DNA of 64,000 nt from Prinia subflava (lineage: Eukaryota > Chordata > Aves > Passeriformes > Cisticolidae): assembly GCF_021018805.1 (NCBI RefSeq), contig NW_026960610.1, positions 310,001-374,000 of the forward strand. Direction: 5' to 3'. This document shows, piece by piece, positions 1 through 11,993 of the stretch (positions are counted from its first letter, which is position 1; each line of letters opens with the position of its first letter). The notes below the pieces were generated by a model. The model worked only from the letters and a program-made list of their open reading frames with translations. It searched no databases and was not told the origin of the DNA. A program made the translations under genes and the position numbers.

Positions 1-594
1 GCCCTTTTCGGCCCCTAGATTCCCTTCGGCACATGGAATAAACCTCGCTGGAACTGATCTGGTGGCCGAGGGCCTTCTGCCTCTCCTTGCTTGAGCTAGC
101 TGGTAACGTGTGTGGACCTGTGGGCTTAAATGCTTTGCCTGAATTCTTCTCAAGCAGTTTCTTCACTGGAGAGGCTGACTGAGATCTAATTGGGCTGTAG
201 CTACACTCCAAAAAAGACACACTGTTACAAGCAAAGTGAAGATAGAAAAGATACAGTATGAAGTCAGAGAGAGAAAGAGAGAGAACGAAACACTAATTGG
301 AGGAAGAATAGAGGAGTTGCCTGCTGACTGGACTTCAGTTAGAGCCATGGAACTGAACTCTATATGTAATTTATCCCTTCAGACCATGAGAAAAACATGC
401 ATTTGGGGAGATGATTCTTTATTTGGAGATTATTGAGCAAAGATGTGATTGAGTGATATTGATCTTATGCTTGAACGGAGAGAGATGAGAAGCCTTTGTG
501 CCAGTGGAGAAGTGAAGAGACATCTCTGTTCCCTGTGATGAAGAATGCTTTGCCTCTAGAGTTGCAAATCTTTAAAAGGTGACACTCCAATATG
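1..594. other. No recognised gene or repeat
   Basis: This is AT-balanced sequence with a short GA-rich stretch near 265-290. Open frames here are short and lack recognisable domains. I see nothing else that can be named. Confidence 0.5.
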
Positions 595-985
595 CCTTGT
601 GGATGCATGGCTGGAAAAGCAGGGACGTGCACAATCCTGCTTTTAGCCTAAAAGAATGAGTAGAAGCTGAAATGTCCTGAACTGTTTTTTAGATGGGATA
701 AGGATGAAGTAAAGTTTGGAACAATAGCTATAACAGGATGCTAGACAGGATGCGTTGACCATAAGTTGAGGAAGGCTCACAGCATCCAGCCGAGTGGACA
801 GAGCTTCTAAGCCAATTATGTATACTGCAAGGATGCGTGAACACTATGGTTTAACCAATGATGTTCAGAGTTAGGTGCATGCTATGCTTAGCACAGTATA
901 AATGTATGCCAAATAGCTGAATAAACGAGTAAGATTTCTAACTCATATTGAGTGCTGTCTTGACTCTGGCTGATCTCCGGCAACA
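595..985 (+). mobile_element. Solo LTR (or 3' LTR), family Q copy 1
   Basis: The right end is LTR-like. A TATA-type AGTATAAAT lies near 896, an AATAAA signal near 921, and a pyrimidine-rich U5 ends in GGCAACA at 985. The segment shares GATGCGTGAAC and the general layout with the LTR ending at 2183, and its U5 end resembles the 3' LTR of element H ending at 57565. The left boundary is uncertain because no clear TG start or target duplication was found. Confidence 0.5.
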
Positions 986-1984
986 ATGCCTGAGTTCACA
1001 TGACCCATGGGCAGCTTGGGAAACTGCAAATGGGAAGAAGGGTCAGAGTGGTCACAGAAGCAGATTTTCCCCAGGCAGATGTATCTGTGACACTTAAAAC
1101 CCACACAAGAACTGTTTTGTCAGTGGGATCAATGACTCTACAGAGACTCCTCTTCTAAAGAAGTAATAAAAGATTTTTTTCCAAATGGTGAAACTGACTG
1201 GAAATCACAAGTTGTTTTCTCTCTATGTTGCTTGTGAGAAAGTGAACAGTTTGTGGGGAGAGGGGACAAGTTTTTGCAAGTTTCATTCCTTTTTTCCTTT
1301 GTTAGTGTATGTTAATAAATCTATCTTTGTAACCTTTAGGTTAGGTCTGTTTTGCCTTTTTCCTCCAAAAGTCTATCTTACAGAAAGAAAAGAAAGTAAA
1401 CACAAAAACCCATCACAAATTTAGTGCACCATCTGAGAAAAGTTAAAATTGGCGAATGTGAAACTACTACATGAATTGGTGTTTCTGCCCAGTTTCAAAT
1501 CAAACCAGAACACTGAGTCAGGCAAATACAATGTTGCAGAGCAGCAATCATGCTGACTCCTGGGATCAATGGACCACTTATCTTTGCCTGGCATTCCTTG
1601 AGCCTCAAAAGTTAGAACTTCTGGGCTGGGTGAAAATGGATCTTTGAGTAAGGTTTAATTATTCTGGGAAAAATCAGTCTAAGGCTTGGGATGTTTCCCC
1701 TCATAACCCTGTGTATAAAATGTGAGCACTTCGTGTCATTATACGTCTGGGAATATTTCTTCCTCAACCGATGCTCCATTACTTATACCTCCTGGGGTAT
1801 AGCAATGTTTCTGAATCACTTAGGCCATTCTGTGTACCAGCCAAACTCCTTGTAAGTAATCTTAACAAACCACCTGTAGTTTTTGTTATCAGAACTGTCA
1901 GGAATTCATCAGGGTTACTGAGACAACATCAGGCCTAAAAATAAGAACGAAGAGCCTGAGAAAGTGACTACCAAGAATGCAAAA
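986..1984. other. No recognised gene or repeat
   Basis: No domain, LTR structure or simple repeat array could be supported here. Reading frames are short and unremarkable. Confidence 0.45.
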
Positions 1985-2183
1985 CCTAGATAAAGGAGGC
2001 ACAACGTGATGATTGACCAATTAGGTGTCCTGAAGGGTTCGTGCCTGACACCTTGACAATGAAATGATGCGTGAACGTGTGAACAAGTGGTTTAGATTTT
2101 ATAACTGTAGCTTAATGTAAACAATAAATTGGCTTGTGCTTTAATCATACTGATTGTGTGTTCAGATGTCCTGATCTTCTGCA
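1985..2183 (+). mobile_element. Partial LTR, family Q copy 2
   Basis: A TATA-like TTTTATAAC sits near 2098, followed by AATAAAT near 2124 and a U5 ending CTTCTGCA at 2183. It shares the GATGCGTGAAC block with the LTR ending at 985. The left edge is approximate. It lies about 100 bp upstream of an env fragment of a related class. Confidence 0.5.
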
Positions 2184-2289
2184 CTAGGGTATTTTTAATT
2201 TGTGGGGATAGGGTTTGGCCTGCCATCCCATCCCATATTAAAGGAGGACCATGTAGCCTTTGGCGATTATCCCTTTAAACCCCAAACAA

Positions 2290-2838
2290 GTCCATGATTT
2301 TTCAACATAAATATCCCTCTATAATTAAGCAAACCTTACATGCTTTTGACAAAGACTGTGAAGGACAGTTTGATTTTTGGTTTAAAGGACAGTAATGGGC
2401 AGCATTGTTTTTTGCCCCTGGTGTAGCAGCAGGAAAAGCTTTTGGATTACTTAACAAATTAGGTTGTTGGCTAGCTAAACAAACTAATGCTATGTCCTTA
2501 GCATTAACAGGACCTTTAGCTGATGTTGATTCTATCAGAAACACTACTTTGCAAAATAGGGCAGCTATAGATTTTTTTGCTTTTAGCACAAGGGCATGGA
2601 TGTGAAGAATTTGGTGGAATGTGTTGTATGAATTTGTCTGACCACTCCGTTAATCCATGCAAGTATTCAAGCCCTGAAAGAGGGTGTAAACAAACTGCAA
2701 GTAGATGATAGATTTGATTGGCTAGGTCGACTTCTGGGGAAATGGGGACTTGGTGGATGGATAAGAAATTTAGTTAAAACAGGCTTATATGTATTAGGCA
2801 TTATACTATGTATTGTTATGGTTATTCCTTGTATTTAA
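2290..2838 (+). pseudogene. env: Retroviral env fragment: end of surface subunit plus transmembrane subunit
   Basis: Fragments in more than one frame encode the end of a surface subunit and most of a transmembrane (TM) subunit. In order they show a fusion-peptide-like FFAPGVAAGKAFG (from about 2408), the heptad region with LQNRAAIDF (about 2545-2580), a C-x6-CC motif read as CEEFGGMCC (about 2601-2628), and a hydrophobic membrane anchor just before a stop near 2838. The C-x6-CC loop is typical of gamma- and alpharetrovirus-type Env. The copy is broken: the frame changes between the heptad region and the Cys motif, and again before the anchor. It resembles the intact env of element H at 55914-57221, so it is probably a remnant of a related element. 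Confidence 0.8.
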
Positions 2839-3031
2839 CAGTGTGTGAAAAATTTAATAGACAAGTCACCTAAGTGTGTATTTTTGGTGTAACAGGAAGT
2901 GAGAGGTATGGGGAATGAAACAGAGTATAACGGAACTGATGAAGAAGCCTGGTATCTTAGGCCTGATTGAGCAGAAACCGTGGGAGAGTGACAGAGATAA
3001 AGGCTCCCTGAGGTAGAAGTGACCAAGAAAC

Positions 3032-3218
3032 ATGTTGTAAAACTTTATAATGGTTACCAAGTTACTGATGTCATAAAGAATGTGTAACCAGTGGGAAATT
3101 GTTACCAAAAATAGAACCCTGTATAGGTGCCATACAAGAAAAACCCTATATAAAGTCCTTGTATACTCAATAAAATCAGCTTCTGATCCAAACTTGGAGT
3201 TTGGACACTGTGGCAGGA
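3032..3218 (+). mobile_element. Short LTR following the env fragment
   Basis: CTATATAAAG (near 3148) and CAATAAAATC (near 3167) form a compact TATA and polyadenylation pair, followed by a U5-like end near GGCAGGACA. Its position just after the env fragment suggests a 3' LTR of the same element. Both boundaries are approximate. Confidence 0.55.
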
Positions 3219-3239
3219 CAGATACCCGCTCTGGTATAC

Positions 3240-3840
3240 AGAGTGTGATAAAGAGAGCAAGAACAAGGAGGAAGGAATATCTGGGAAATGCAGAGTGTAT
3301 GTGGAAAGATTAGGATTTTCTTTTAAGGATTTTGTTTGGTTCACTAGAGAAACAAATGATTTTGAGCTGTGGGACAATGAATACCCATAAGCAGTAGTGA
3401 GGGGGATACTGGAGGAAGGACAGAATAAGCCCCTGGATGAACTGGTTAGGAAGTGTATGTAGGAAGGGATGAGGAAAATGTGAAAGCAAAGGCAAAGGTG
3501 ATGGCAGAGATTTTACAACCCCCAAGGGGAAAAAGTGCAGGATGCCCCAGGACCAAAGGGAAGGGGGTAGCCACCAGGACAGAGACTGGGAAGGAATTAA
3601 ACATTAGAAATGGGTTGTTCAGGGTGTTGGTATCTGCTGTCATACTGGGGGCTCAACCGAGAAGTGTTTCCTCATAGACATGGAACTTGTCTATCTATGC
3701 CAAAGGGGGAACAATTGTTCAAATGTTCTTTAATTAAGTGGGAAAGATGTGTGTTAATTTGAGTTTTGCCAGCAAATAAAAGTAACACAGGGCACCCTTG
3801 AGAGTTTGCTGAATGTGTGGGATGGTTTTGAAAAACATGA
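3240..3840 (+). pseudogene. Heavily decayed retroviral coding remnant (probably gag of the following pol)
   Basis: Short frame pieces look like acidic and basic retroviral Gag sequence but no zinc knuckle or major homology region can be read. The assignment rests mainly on position directly upstream of the gammaretrovirus-like pol. Stops and frame changes are frequent. Confidence 0.3.
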
Positions 3841-3849
3841 GTTTCTGAT

Positions 3850-6075
3850 TATTCCTAGTTGAGGTTGTGGTTTGTTGGGAGGGGATTTGATGGCTGGAGT
3901 TGGGAAGGCGAGTTGGTGTTGTAGGGGATAATGAAGAAGCTAATACTGTTGTGATTGCTGGAGTTAATCAAGAGGCATGGGCAGTCCCAGAGGAATATGG
4001 AAAACTGCATATGGAGCTTCTCCACATAACTTTGAGGCAACCTGGACAACTGGTGTCTAAAAAGCAATACCCTCTTTCAAGGGAGGGAAGGAAGGCATTA
4101 CAGCCTGTTGCTGAGTTGAAGGCGTGTCTTTTGGAACTGTTTATGTGACATGGCCGGAAGAATCCCAGCTAGCTCTGAATCCTGGCTGTGCCAAGGGCCG
4201 ATCCCAAATCTGCCAGCAGATTCAGGAAATGGTGCAGAACAAGGCTGTTCTTCTACGGCTACAGGTGTTGCGGTGTCTAGACTTCGGAGCAAGGACTAGA
4301 GAAGACTCCTTTTTGTACTATTTCCCAGAGACCTTTATTCCCCAAGAGGGGGGCACGAAAAGGAGCAAGGAACAAAGCCCACCCCTGCTTTAAAAACCAA
4401 GGGGTAGGGGGGGTGGAACAAGCAGGTAATTGATCCCAGGACAGATGGATAGGGGTTTTTCCATAACATAGGGCAGGGTCGGGGAAAGATGGACAGCGGA
4501 CCGAAGCTTCTAGGGACAGGGCAGGGGTAGGAGAGGTAGACAAAGAGACAAAAAGGGGGACATGCCTGGACAGCACTCGATGCATCGAGCAGGGGGAAAC
4601 AGGGAAGAACCATTGAAATACGGAACTCAAAACAGCTTAACAAAAACCCACCACCACATCTATGTCCCCCTATAACATTCCTATCCTACCAGTTATAGTG
4701 CAGAACCTGAAAATAGTAGGTGAAACTATTAAACCCAGGCACTCCATGGTCCTAGATACTTGTACCATCTTCAGCCAGATTCCTTCCTCACACTGGTGCT
4801 ATTCAGTACTTGGTGTAAGGGATGCTTTCTGCCCACTTACAGACTATAGTAAACAGTATTTTGCCTTTGAGTGGGAACAAGAGGGAGCAGAGGTTAATTT
4901 ACTCCATCCATAGGAATGAGGTTATTGCAATATGTGAAAGGCTTGCTCCTATCAAGAGAATGGGAGGAGGTGATAAGGGAAGGCACTGTGAAATTGTTCA
5001 GTTTTCTGGCTGGAGGGGGGGGCTTGGAGTGTCTGAAGGGAAAGCACAGGTGACAGAGAGAACGGCTGAATGTTTGGGGTGCATTTTGACTTAAGGCTTG
5101 GAGTGTGTTGGCTTAGAGGGAGCCCAGGGAATCTTGGAGGTGCCATTTCCAAGTACTGAACGGGAGCTGTAACAACTTTTAGCATTAATGGGGTTTTATA
5201 AGACCTGGATTAAGGACTTTTTGTTCTGTGGCTTTTAAACTCAGCATAGTCCTAATGTTGTTGTATAGACACCAGTAGGAAAGCAGAACTTAAGAAAATT
5301 AGGGGAAAGGTTGATTAATGCTCCAGCTTTAGCTCTCCCAGGCCCTGAAAAGGAATTTGAATTGTATGTGGACTAGTTGCCAAGACTGATTTCTTCTGTG
5401 TGAATCATTCATGAATGTGGAAATACTTTTTGGGTGACCCCATGCCAAAATTTAGGAATGGTGAAGGAATTTGCTGATCAGAGAAAATGCATAGGCTATT
5501 TCTACTAACTTTAGGTTATGCTGAAGGTACCCAGAACTGTAATGGGCAGAGTGATCCTCTAATACAGGGCTGTGCTGTGGGAATTCTGGTGCTGGGATGT
5601 TTGCGAAGCAGGGGGATGGCCCCATTGTTTGCTCTAAGGGTAACTGAGGCTCTGTTGTCTGCAGAATTGTGCAGCCACAGCTTTGATGATAACTGATGGC
5701 AGGATTGTTAGTCTGGCACTAGGTTCTGGGTGGATGAGTGGCACTTGGCTGTTACAGTGTGAAATGGAACAGGAGGATTTGGAGTTGGGAACCCAACCTC
5801 CTGTTTAAGGTCCCAAGAAAGGAGCCTTAAAGGAGCCTCGTGGCTATCCAAGTAACAGATCTCCATACTTGATCTGAGGAGGATTTGCAGGACCCCTCTG
5901 CTGAATGGAGAGAGGGTGTTCATTAATGGGTCTTCAAGGATGGGAGTAAAACAAGTTATCAAATATACTGTAGTAAAGGGAAGGGAATTGCAAGAAGGGG
6001 AGAAGCTACCATGCACATGGTCAGGTAGAAATAAGAGCTGATAAGGGACATCAGGCAGAGTGCTCAGAAGAGACA
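3850..6075 (+). pseudogene. pol: Gammaretrovirus-like pol remnant (RT to RNase H)
   Basis: The start of reverse transcriptase is read from about 3945 to 4139, with QPGQLVSKKQYPL and a following helix. The reading then resumes after the inserted LTR at about 4665 with YNIPILPV, continues through a degraded finger/palm region (VLGVRDAFCPL, YFAFEWEQEG, about 4800-4890), a connection region near 5150-5370 (INAPALALPGPEKEFELYVD), and an RNase H trace near 5930-6010 (VFINGSS-like in broken frames). Many stops and frame changes make it non-functional. The catalytic YxDD box is not recognisable. The element is interrupted by the antisense LTR at 4146-4658. Confidence 0.75.
4146..4658 (-). mobile_element. 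Antisense solo LTR (family M copy 1) inserted in pol
   Basis: On the minus strand this reads TGTGGTGGTGGG at the start, AATAAA (complement of TTTATT near 4330), and ends CATGTCA. TTTATG at 4140-4145 and TCTATG at 4659-4664 flank it, a 6-bp target duplication with one mismatch. RT sequence before and after the LTR joins without obvious loss, so this is an insertion. The same family occurs on the plus strand at 32547-32959. Confidence 0.85.
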
Positions 6076-6079
6076 ATAG

Positions 6080-6262
6080 TGTGAGAAAAGAACCCCACTC
6101 TTCAAATTTTTTAAAAGTTTAATAAGGGATAATAAGGGACAAATCAATAAAGCAAAAGTAACAGCGCTGGGCGCTTGGCAGTGGCCGGAGGCACACCGGC
6201 TAACCATAGCACCTCTTCTTATATACTTTTTCCATTACATTGGTGTCACGAGCCAAAGGATG
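6080..6262 (-). mobile_element. Partial antisense LTR
   Basis: Read on the minus strand there is a TATA motif (GTATATAAG, near 6220), a polyadenylation-like region with ATTAAA near 6115, and a U5-like end TCTCACA at about 6080. It is cut on the right by the next element. It could be the 3' remnant of an antisense provirus. Confidence 0.4.
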
Positions 6263-6266
6263 GTCA

Positions 6267-6965
6267 TGATGGTTCGTTTTGATTTCAGAGTGCAAAAAGA
6301 GGCAATGAGAACTTAGTTCAAGTAAAATCAATTGTATCTTTATTGATACACAGAACTATGCGATAGAAAAGAAGGGAAAGAAAGAGAGAGAGAGAGAGAA
6401 AAGAGAAAAAGGGTGGTATAGCTACCAACTGAACAGACGTGAGTCCTCGTGATGCTGGTACCAACAGACCACCTTCGCAGTCCTCGTGGCGCAGGCCAAT
6501 AGATCCGTCATCCGCCGGGGAGGGCCTCAGAGTGTGAGTTGCAGGGGGAAACTTTTATAGTCATTTCAGAAGCAGGGGGCATCCGGCCAATGCAGGCAGA
6601 AGTGGGGGGGCACCTGACCAGCGTGGGGGGAGCACCCAAGAGTCACTGTGAGGAGGCCCATTGCTCTGGGAATCAGGTGCAACCATTCAGATCAGGCAGG
6701 TTTGGGGCAAGCAGGTCTGGGCTCTGCAGCAGGTACAGCACAGTCAGTCAGAGCAAACACGGCCTCTGCAAACACGGCCCAGGAACCGTGACAGTGTCCA
6801 TTGTTCCTGCACGGGTCCCTGAGGAGGACGTCTTGGTCCAGTGGGTGCAGCTGCAGGGAGAAGCCTGGATCTCTCCTCAGTCAGGCCAGAACTCCTGTGC
6901 TGTGGCCCAGGGTCCATGGGGGTCTCAGCCTCTGACAGTCGTGAGGCAGATGAGGGATTTTCAGA
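6267..6965 (-). mobile_element. Antisense LTR, family A copy 1
   Basis: The reverse complement matches the plus-strand copy at about 30666-31314 along its length. Shared blocks include the end ATGAACCATCA-like U5, CAATAAAG before it, a GA/CT simple repeat (6383-6405), CTCGTGGC with GGCCAATAGATC, and the CGGTGCCTG/CAGGCAGG region. Element start TGATGG at 6267 corresponds to the CA end in sense. The far boundary, near an AT dinucleotide run at about 6977-7002, is approximate. Confidence 0.7.
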
Positions 6966-7710
6966 CAGACTTACATATATTCATATATATATATATATAT
7001 ATTCATAAAGATTATACATATTCAGACATTTCTCTGAACTCATTTACATGTTCCAGGAATTCTTTAGCTTGGTTCGACCCCTGACCTGCCTTTTTAGAGT
7101 TTGTGCAGTAATCATGGATGTGGTTTTCAGGGTTGTGGGTTACTTCCTCACAACGGCCCCCTGTTTCGTGGTTTCAGCAGGATACATTGATAGTCGAAGG
7201 TCCAGCAGCAGGGGTCCTCATCACATCCATTCCTTAAATGTTATGTGACCATGCAGACGGTTTTAGCAATTTCTGTTATGGCATGTTAACCACAAGTACT
7301 TTAATTCAACATCAACTACTTCACAAATATTTCTATTTTCATTATTGCCAGTTAGCTACAAAAATAAAAACATTAGTTATTATTTCACAACTACAGCTAC
7401 TTCTGCAAAAGTTAACATTATAATGCACAACACATAGTATCCACTTTAATATTCGCAAAAGTCAAAACTATGTGTTTATCACGGAGTCCACAAACTAAAA
7501 TAATCCATAAATGATGTTCTGAGGATACGAGCTACACAGGGGACAGGGCATTGGCCACAAAAAGCTGACAAATTATACAGTATCAAAAGCAGTTAAAAGT
7601 GATTACAAATTGTACTATATCAAAATCGTTGTGATTAATAATAATTTGCAAAAGCCAATACATAATAGCAAAAGCCGACAACTACATAGTTATTGATAAC
7701 AATAGGTAAT
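6966..7710. other. AT-rich stretch without recognised genes
   Basis: It contains an (AT)n run at about 6977-7002. The rest, mainly 7240-7710, is AT-rich with no readable domain or LTR structure. Confidence 0.45.
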
Positions 7711-8966
7711 TGTCATGGTTGAGGGGGAAGTGAGTTTTCCAGGAAGTTGTGAGCAAACCAATCAGTAGTCAGGTTTTATGCTGGCACCTGGAGTAGCCAC
7801 TGTGAGGTTGGACACGCCTCTGAGAACACAAGGAGTTAAAAGCAAGGACTTCAGAGGGATTGTCCCTCTCTTTGATTCCGGTTGTGAGGTGAGCACACAT
7901 CTCTCCCCTTCCCCCCAGCTCATGGGGCTGGGTAGGGGAGGAGAAAGGAAAAAGCCATGCAGAGCCTCTTCAAGATGGAAGGGTAGAGGACTGTGGAGGT
8001 GACCTCTGTCCCTGTTTCCCCCTCCCCCCCAGGAGAGAGATTGCTGCTTCAGAGCTTCAGAATTGATATTGGCAGCAGCCGACAGCAAAGAAAGGAGGGG
8101 GGGGGGGGGGAAGAAAACGTTCCCGGCTGTGTAGAGATGTACCGAGCCTGCCAACTCTGGTGGGAGCCAAAGAGATGTTTAACCCTTTCTTGGCAGAAGA
8201 AAACTTTTTTCTAAACATTGATTTTCGTGGCTGGTAGTTTGTAAGAAGAGAGAGAGAGCCTAGGACTGAGATGACAAAAGAAGATGAAAAGAATCCCAGA
8301 TGGACAGTGATAAAGAGGAGTGGCTTTTTAGGCTGGACTTTTCTTGCATAATGTTAGCCACAGACTGAACTTGAGTCTCTTTGAACATAAACTGTATTTG
8401 GGTAGATGCAGTCAGCTCGACTTTGCTGCAGTGACTGGCACTGTAAGAGTAGAGCGAACAGAGAAGAGAAGAAGAAGGTGTAGTGGTGACCTCTGCCCTC
8501 AGGGAAGATCTCTGTTCTTAGAAACCCTAGGCCCCAGAGGAAAGATAGGGAGAGCCCGGCATGCAAGCATCCTTAAAAGAGCCCTATATGCAGCTTTAGC
8601 CCATAGACAGTAGTGAGTGCACTGGACATGGAAAAGAGAGTGTCACCATGGCGGACTTCTCTAGGTGGTGCCATGGGTGACATAGAAACACAGACCTGTG
8701 TTTTTTTTGGGGGGAAGTCTATGGTGCGAGAGAGACTCCTCTCTCCCTTGCTGAATTTAAGATTAGTTTTGTCTGAGTAGTGATTGTTTTGATTGAGAAC
8801 CCAGGGTTTTGGTTTATGGAGAGTAACGTGTAAGGGGTGAAAATTGAGAGAGGAGAAGAAATGTTCTAGGAAGTTTTCTATTTCTGTTCTTATGCAGTTT
8901 AATAAAGTTTTCTTTCTGTTTTCAAGTTTTGGGCCTGCTCTGCTCTGTTCTTGATCACATCCCACA
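7711..8966 (+). mobile_element. Long solo LTR, ERVL-like
   Basis: It begins TGTCATGGTTGAGG and ends ATCCCACA, with AATAAAG near 8900 followed by a short T-rich U5. Flanking GTAAT (7706-7710) and GTAGT (8967-8971) agree at four of five bases, consistent with the 5-bp duplication of ERVL-type elements. A G-run lies at about 8097-8110. No coding domain is present, so the open frames inside are incidental. Confidence 0.65.
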
Positions 8967-8971
8967 GTAGT

Positions 8972-9580
8972 TGTTAAGAAAAACATATATTCATGGGTAC
9001 ATTAACATCTGGCCAGTGCCAACCCATGACAGTAATCAACCGGTCAATGGAGATGTTCAAAAAGCAGCACTTTTGCCAGAGGTCTCTGGGATCCTCCCTT
9101 TGCTCCCTGTGGCTCAGCTGTTGCCAAGGGGAGGGGGGAAGTGGTGGTGATGTCTTTTCCACCAGAGGAGTGGGAGATAATTAAAGGTGGTGGGGCAGAA
9201 GAAATAGAGGAGAATTGATTTACAAAGGACAGTAAACAGTAAATGCCAAGAACTTTGAGCCTGCAAATATTGGGACAGCTCCATGGGGGGAATCATTGGG
9301 ACACTGAAGGACTGCCTTGAGTCTTTTTGTTTTAGCAAAACGAGCTATTGAGGGATTCCTGGCTAAAGTTAACAGGCAGACTGCAGAGGAGATTGCAAGG
9401 CAGGGGAATGACCTTGAGCTATATGTCCTTTCCAGGGATGTCAAGTGTATTTTGCTGAGAGGCCCTGGGCAAGAAGGCTTAGATAGTGGTAGTGGTATGC
9501 CGGCTGGCAGGGTGGCCACAGGAGTTTCTAGTCACTGCAGCAACTATTTGTTCAGTTAACAAATGATTTCTAAGATGGAA
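8972..9580. other. Unassigned, possibly decayed retroviral sequence
   Basis: A frame at about 9317-9550 carries basic and acidic residues but no motif I can name. It lies just upstream of an integrase fragment, so it may be decayed pol. Confidence 0.35.
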
Positions 9581-9589
9581 TTGTGAAGG

Positions 9590-10160
9590 CAGTGGACTTG
9601 GACAGAGGACCTCATTTTGCAAGGGGATCCTTCAAGGGATTATGGCTGCTTTGAGAATTCAGTGGGGACCTCTATATCCCCTGGTACCCTGAGAATTCAG
9701 GTCAAGTAGAACAGATGAATGGAGAAATAAACACTTTTTGAAGCTGGTGATAGAAACTAAGATGCCATGAGTATAGCTTTCGCAAGAATAAGGGCCAGGC
9801 CCAGAGAAGATATTCAGTTATCTCCGTTTGAATTGATGTTTAGAATTCCTTACCCTTGTAATTCCCAATCTAGGGGCGGGGGGGGGGAGGGGGAAGTGAT
9901 GTATATTTAAAACTATATGTGGCCAGGATACTGTGTCTCCTGAAATCTCTTTGACAGGAAGCTCAGCTGGCACAGATCCTGCCTTTGGACTTAACTGTTC
10001 ATGACATCCAACCAAGAGATTGGATCCTAATTTAGGAGTGGAAAGAAGCACCACTGGTGGCAAAGTGGTGTGGAACTTTCCAAGTGTTACTGACCACAGA
10101 AACAGCTGTCAAGACAGCTGAACACAGGTGGACCCATCACACTCGGGTCAAGGTCTCTGA
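9590..10160 (+). pseudogene. pol: Gammaretrovirus-like integrase fragment (catalytic core end plus C-terminal domain)
   Basis: In alternating frames one reads LDRGPHFARG (the second catalytic Asp region of integrase, about 9597-9625), YPENSGQVEQMN (about 9685-9720), and a C-terminal domain with RDWILI, WKEAPLVAKWCGTFQVLLTT and WTHHTRVK (about 10010-10155). This order fits gammaretrovirus-like integrase. Stops and frame changes are numerous. An env-like leader may begin just downstream (hydrophobic stretch near 10340-10400), overlapping the end of pol as is usual in these viruses. Confidence 0.75.
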
Positions 10161-10469
10161 AGCCCTGGAGATTTGGACATCTCAGCTGGAAGAGAGGGAG
10201 GGAAGGCCCCGACTGACACTCCACAGGAGTGGACCTGAGCAGCAGCCAGTACGTCAACATTGGGGTAAGCCTTGTGTGCCTACCCACAGACCGTCTGCTG
10301 AAAAAGTTGGTATGGGACATCCCTCCTTCAGAATCTCCACTCACTGGGGGGCTACTACTTGCTGTCACTGTTTTCTTTATGTTAAGTAGTTTCTGTGCCT
10401 TCACTCGCCACAGGTGTTACGGAAGACTGTCACAGTTGTAGCTGGCATGCAGCTGCCAGATAAATATAG

Positions 10470-10754
10470 TCATATCAGACCCCCAAACCTGACCAGCCTA
10501 GAAGTAAAAACAAGTCTCCGGATAAGGTGGGGATAGGTTATATTCAAACCTAAGCAGGGACCTCAGCCAACCCCATTCGATCCTAATTGCAAACATATCA
10601 TTGGTCAAGGAGCTGGGTGGTGTTAAGACCCAGACCAGTCAGCTGTCCAGACTAGGGAAATTCAACCCCCCCATAAAAAGAACTGCCATAATAAACTCTT
10701 GGCTGTTTGTTGATGAACCTCAGTGAGTACGTGTCTTTTCTGTCTCCAGCAAAC
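10470..10754 (+). mobile_element. LTR-like segment between pol end and env tail
   Basis: A CATAAAAAG box near 10672, AATAAAC near 10689 and a U5-like end CCAGCAAACA at 10754 suggest an LTR inserted in the env region of the surrounding provirus. Boundaries are approximate and no target duplication was identified. Confidence 0.45.
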
Positions 10755-11197
10755 AACCTCTGACGTAATAGAAGACAACTGTGAGAATTAGATCAGGAAA
10801 TTAGATTACACCAATAGAATGTTTCTCTTAATAATCGTACCTTTATATTTTCAGTTAGGTTTGGGCCAGAAGTGGAAGAATCATTTTTTTAGTCCTAGGA
10901 GAAGAAGTAGCAAAAGCCTTTAACCTTAGCAATTGTTGAATCTGCAGAAGGCCAGGACAATCTGATGACAGGCCATGGGTAGCAAACATGCCTATAGCAG
11001 GTTACATCCAAACCGGTCAGGAATGTGTTATATAGGATATATTAGACTGTTGTACTTTCTGCTTACACAAGCTCAGGGAAATCAGTTAGGAAGAAGGGGG
11101 GGTGTGTGGAAAATTAAATTACTCAAACTGCTTTTTGCAAATAGATGACAATGAAAAGTGGTGAAATAAATAACAAAGGGAATAACAAAGTTAGATC

Positions 11198-11515
11198 ATG
11201 TACCACTCTAAAAGCAGAAAGGATGGGAATGGGGCATGTTTTTGTGGTTACTTGGTGGAATATGGGTTAAACAAATGCTTTTTTCTCTTATGTGTGGTAG
11301 AAACTCTCATCTTTTTACCATGCATGATCCCTTGCTTAGTGCAACTTATTCAACATGTGATCAAGGGAATTCGGGTGTTAGCCATGCCTACTGATCCAGA
11401 AATGGCGACAAAGGGACAGAAAATGATGTCACTGCAAATAATTGCAAAACCAAAAAAGACCCAGGAAGAGAAAATTAAGTCAATGATAACTAAAGTTTGT
11501 AAAGAAAATTTTTAA
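11198..11515 (+). pseudogene. env: Env transmembrane tail fragment (gammaretrovirus-like)
   Basis: An open frame of 105 codons has a hydrophobic segment (about residues 28-48: CFFLLCVV ... IFLPCMIPCLV) followed by LIQHVIKG and a basic cytoplasmic tail, the layout of a gammaretroviral TM anchor and tail. It ends 37 bp before the LTR at 11553. A diverged second copy of the last residues precedes the LTR at 16919, so both belong to one family. Upstream env is not recognisable. Confidence 0.65.
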
Positions 11516-11552
11516 GAAAATAAAAGAAAATAGATTTTTCTTCGCAACCAAC

Positions 11553-11993
11553 TGTGGGCCTGCTGGTAGATAAAGCTAGATATTGAGAGATGAAAGAAAC
11601 AATGGGAGGAACCATAAATTTCATAGGAATTCCACCCATTGACATAAACTGTTTCTCACCCAAGGCTGTGCTAAATATTTGAATTTAGAAAAGAAAAGAA
11701 AAAAATAAGAACAGAGACACAAGGAAAAGAAAAGGAGGGGGATATACATTAGAAGGGGGTCTGTATGATTCGGGAAATCTGTATCTCTCAAGTACCTTAG
11801 CCAATGGGGAAAGGGAGAGGGAAATTCAGCTGGGAAATTAGGATTAAAAGGAGGCTGGGTCCTCTAAAAATTTGAGAGACCCAATGGGGAATGTCCCATG
11901 ACCTCTCCCTTTATTTGAATAAAGTTACAGGACTCCTCTGTCTCCTTTTTAGACATAATCCTCTGGTGTTTGCAGATTAATTTTCCTGACACA
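11553..11993 (+). mobile_element. 3' LTR, family I copy 1
   Basis: It starts TGTGGGCCTGCTGG and ends CCTGACACA. AGCCAATGGGG, GGATTAAAAGG and TTGAATAAAGT provide CCAAT, TATA-like and polyadenylation motifs. It aligns along its length with 16919-17327. Confidence 0.75.

Noticed and set aside
6383..6405. GA-rich simple repeat as an independent feature
   Set aside because: It is part of the family A LTR; the other copy carries the complementary CT run at the same place.
6539..7084. 181-codon plus-strand frame
   Set aside because: It lies antisense inside a family A LTR copy. The tail encodes the AT dinucleotide run, and there is no homologous domain.
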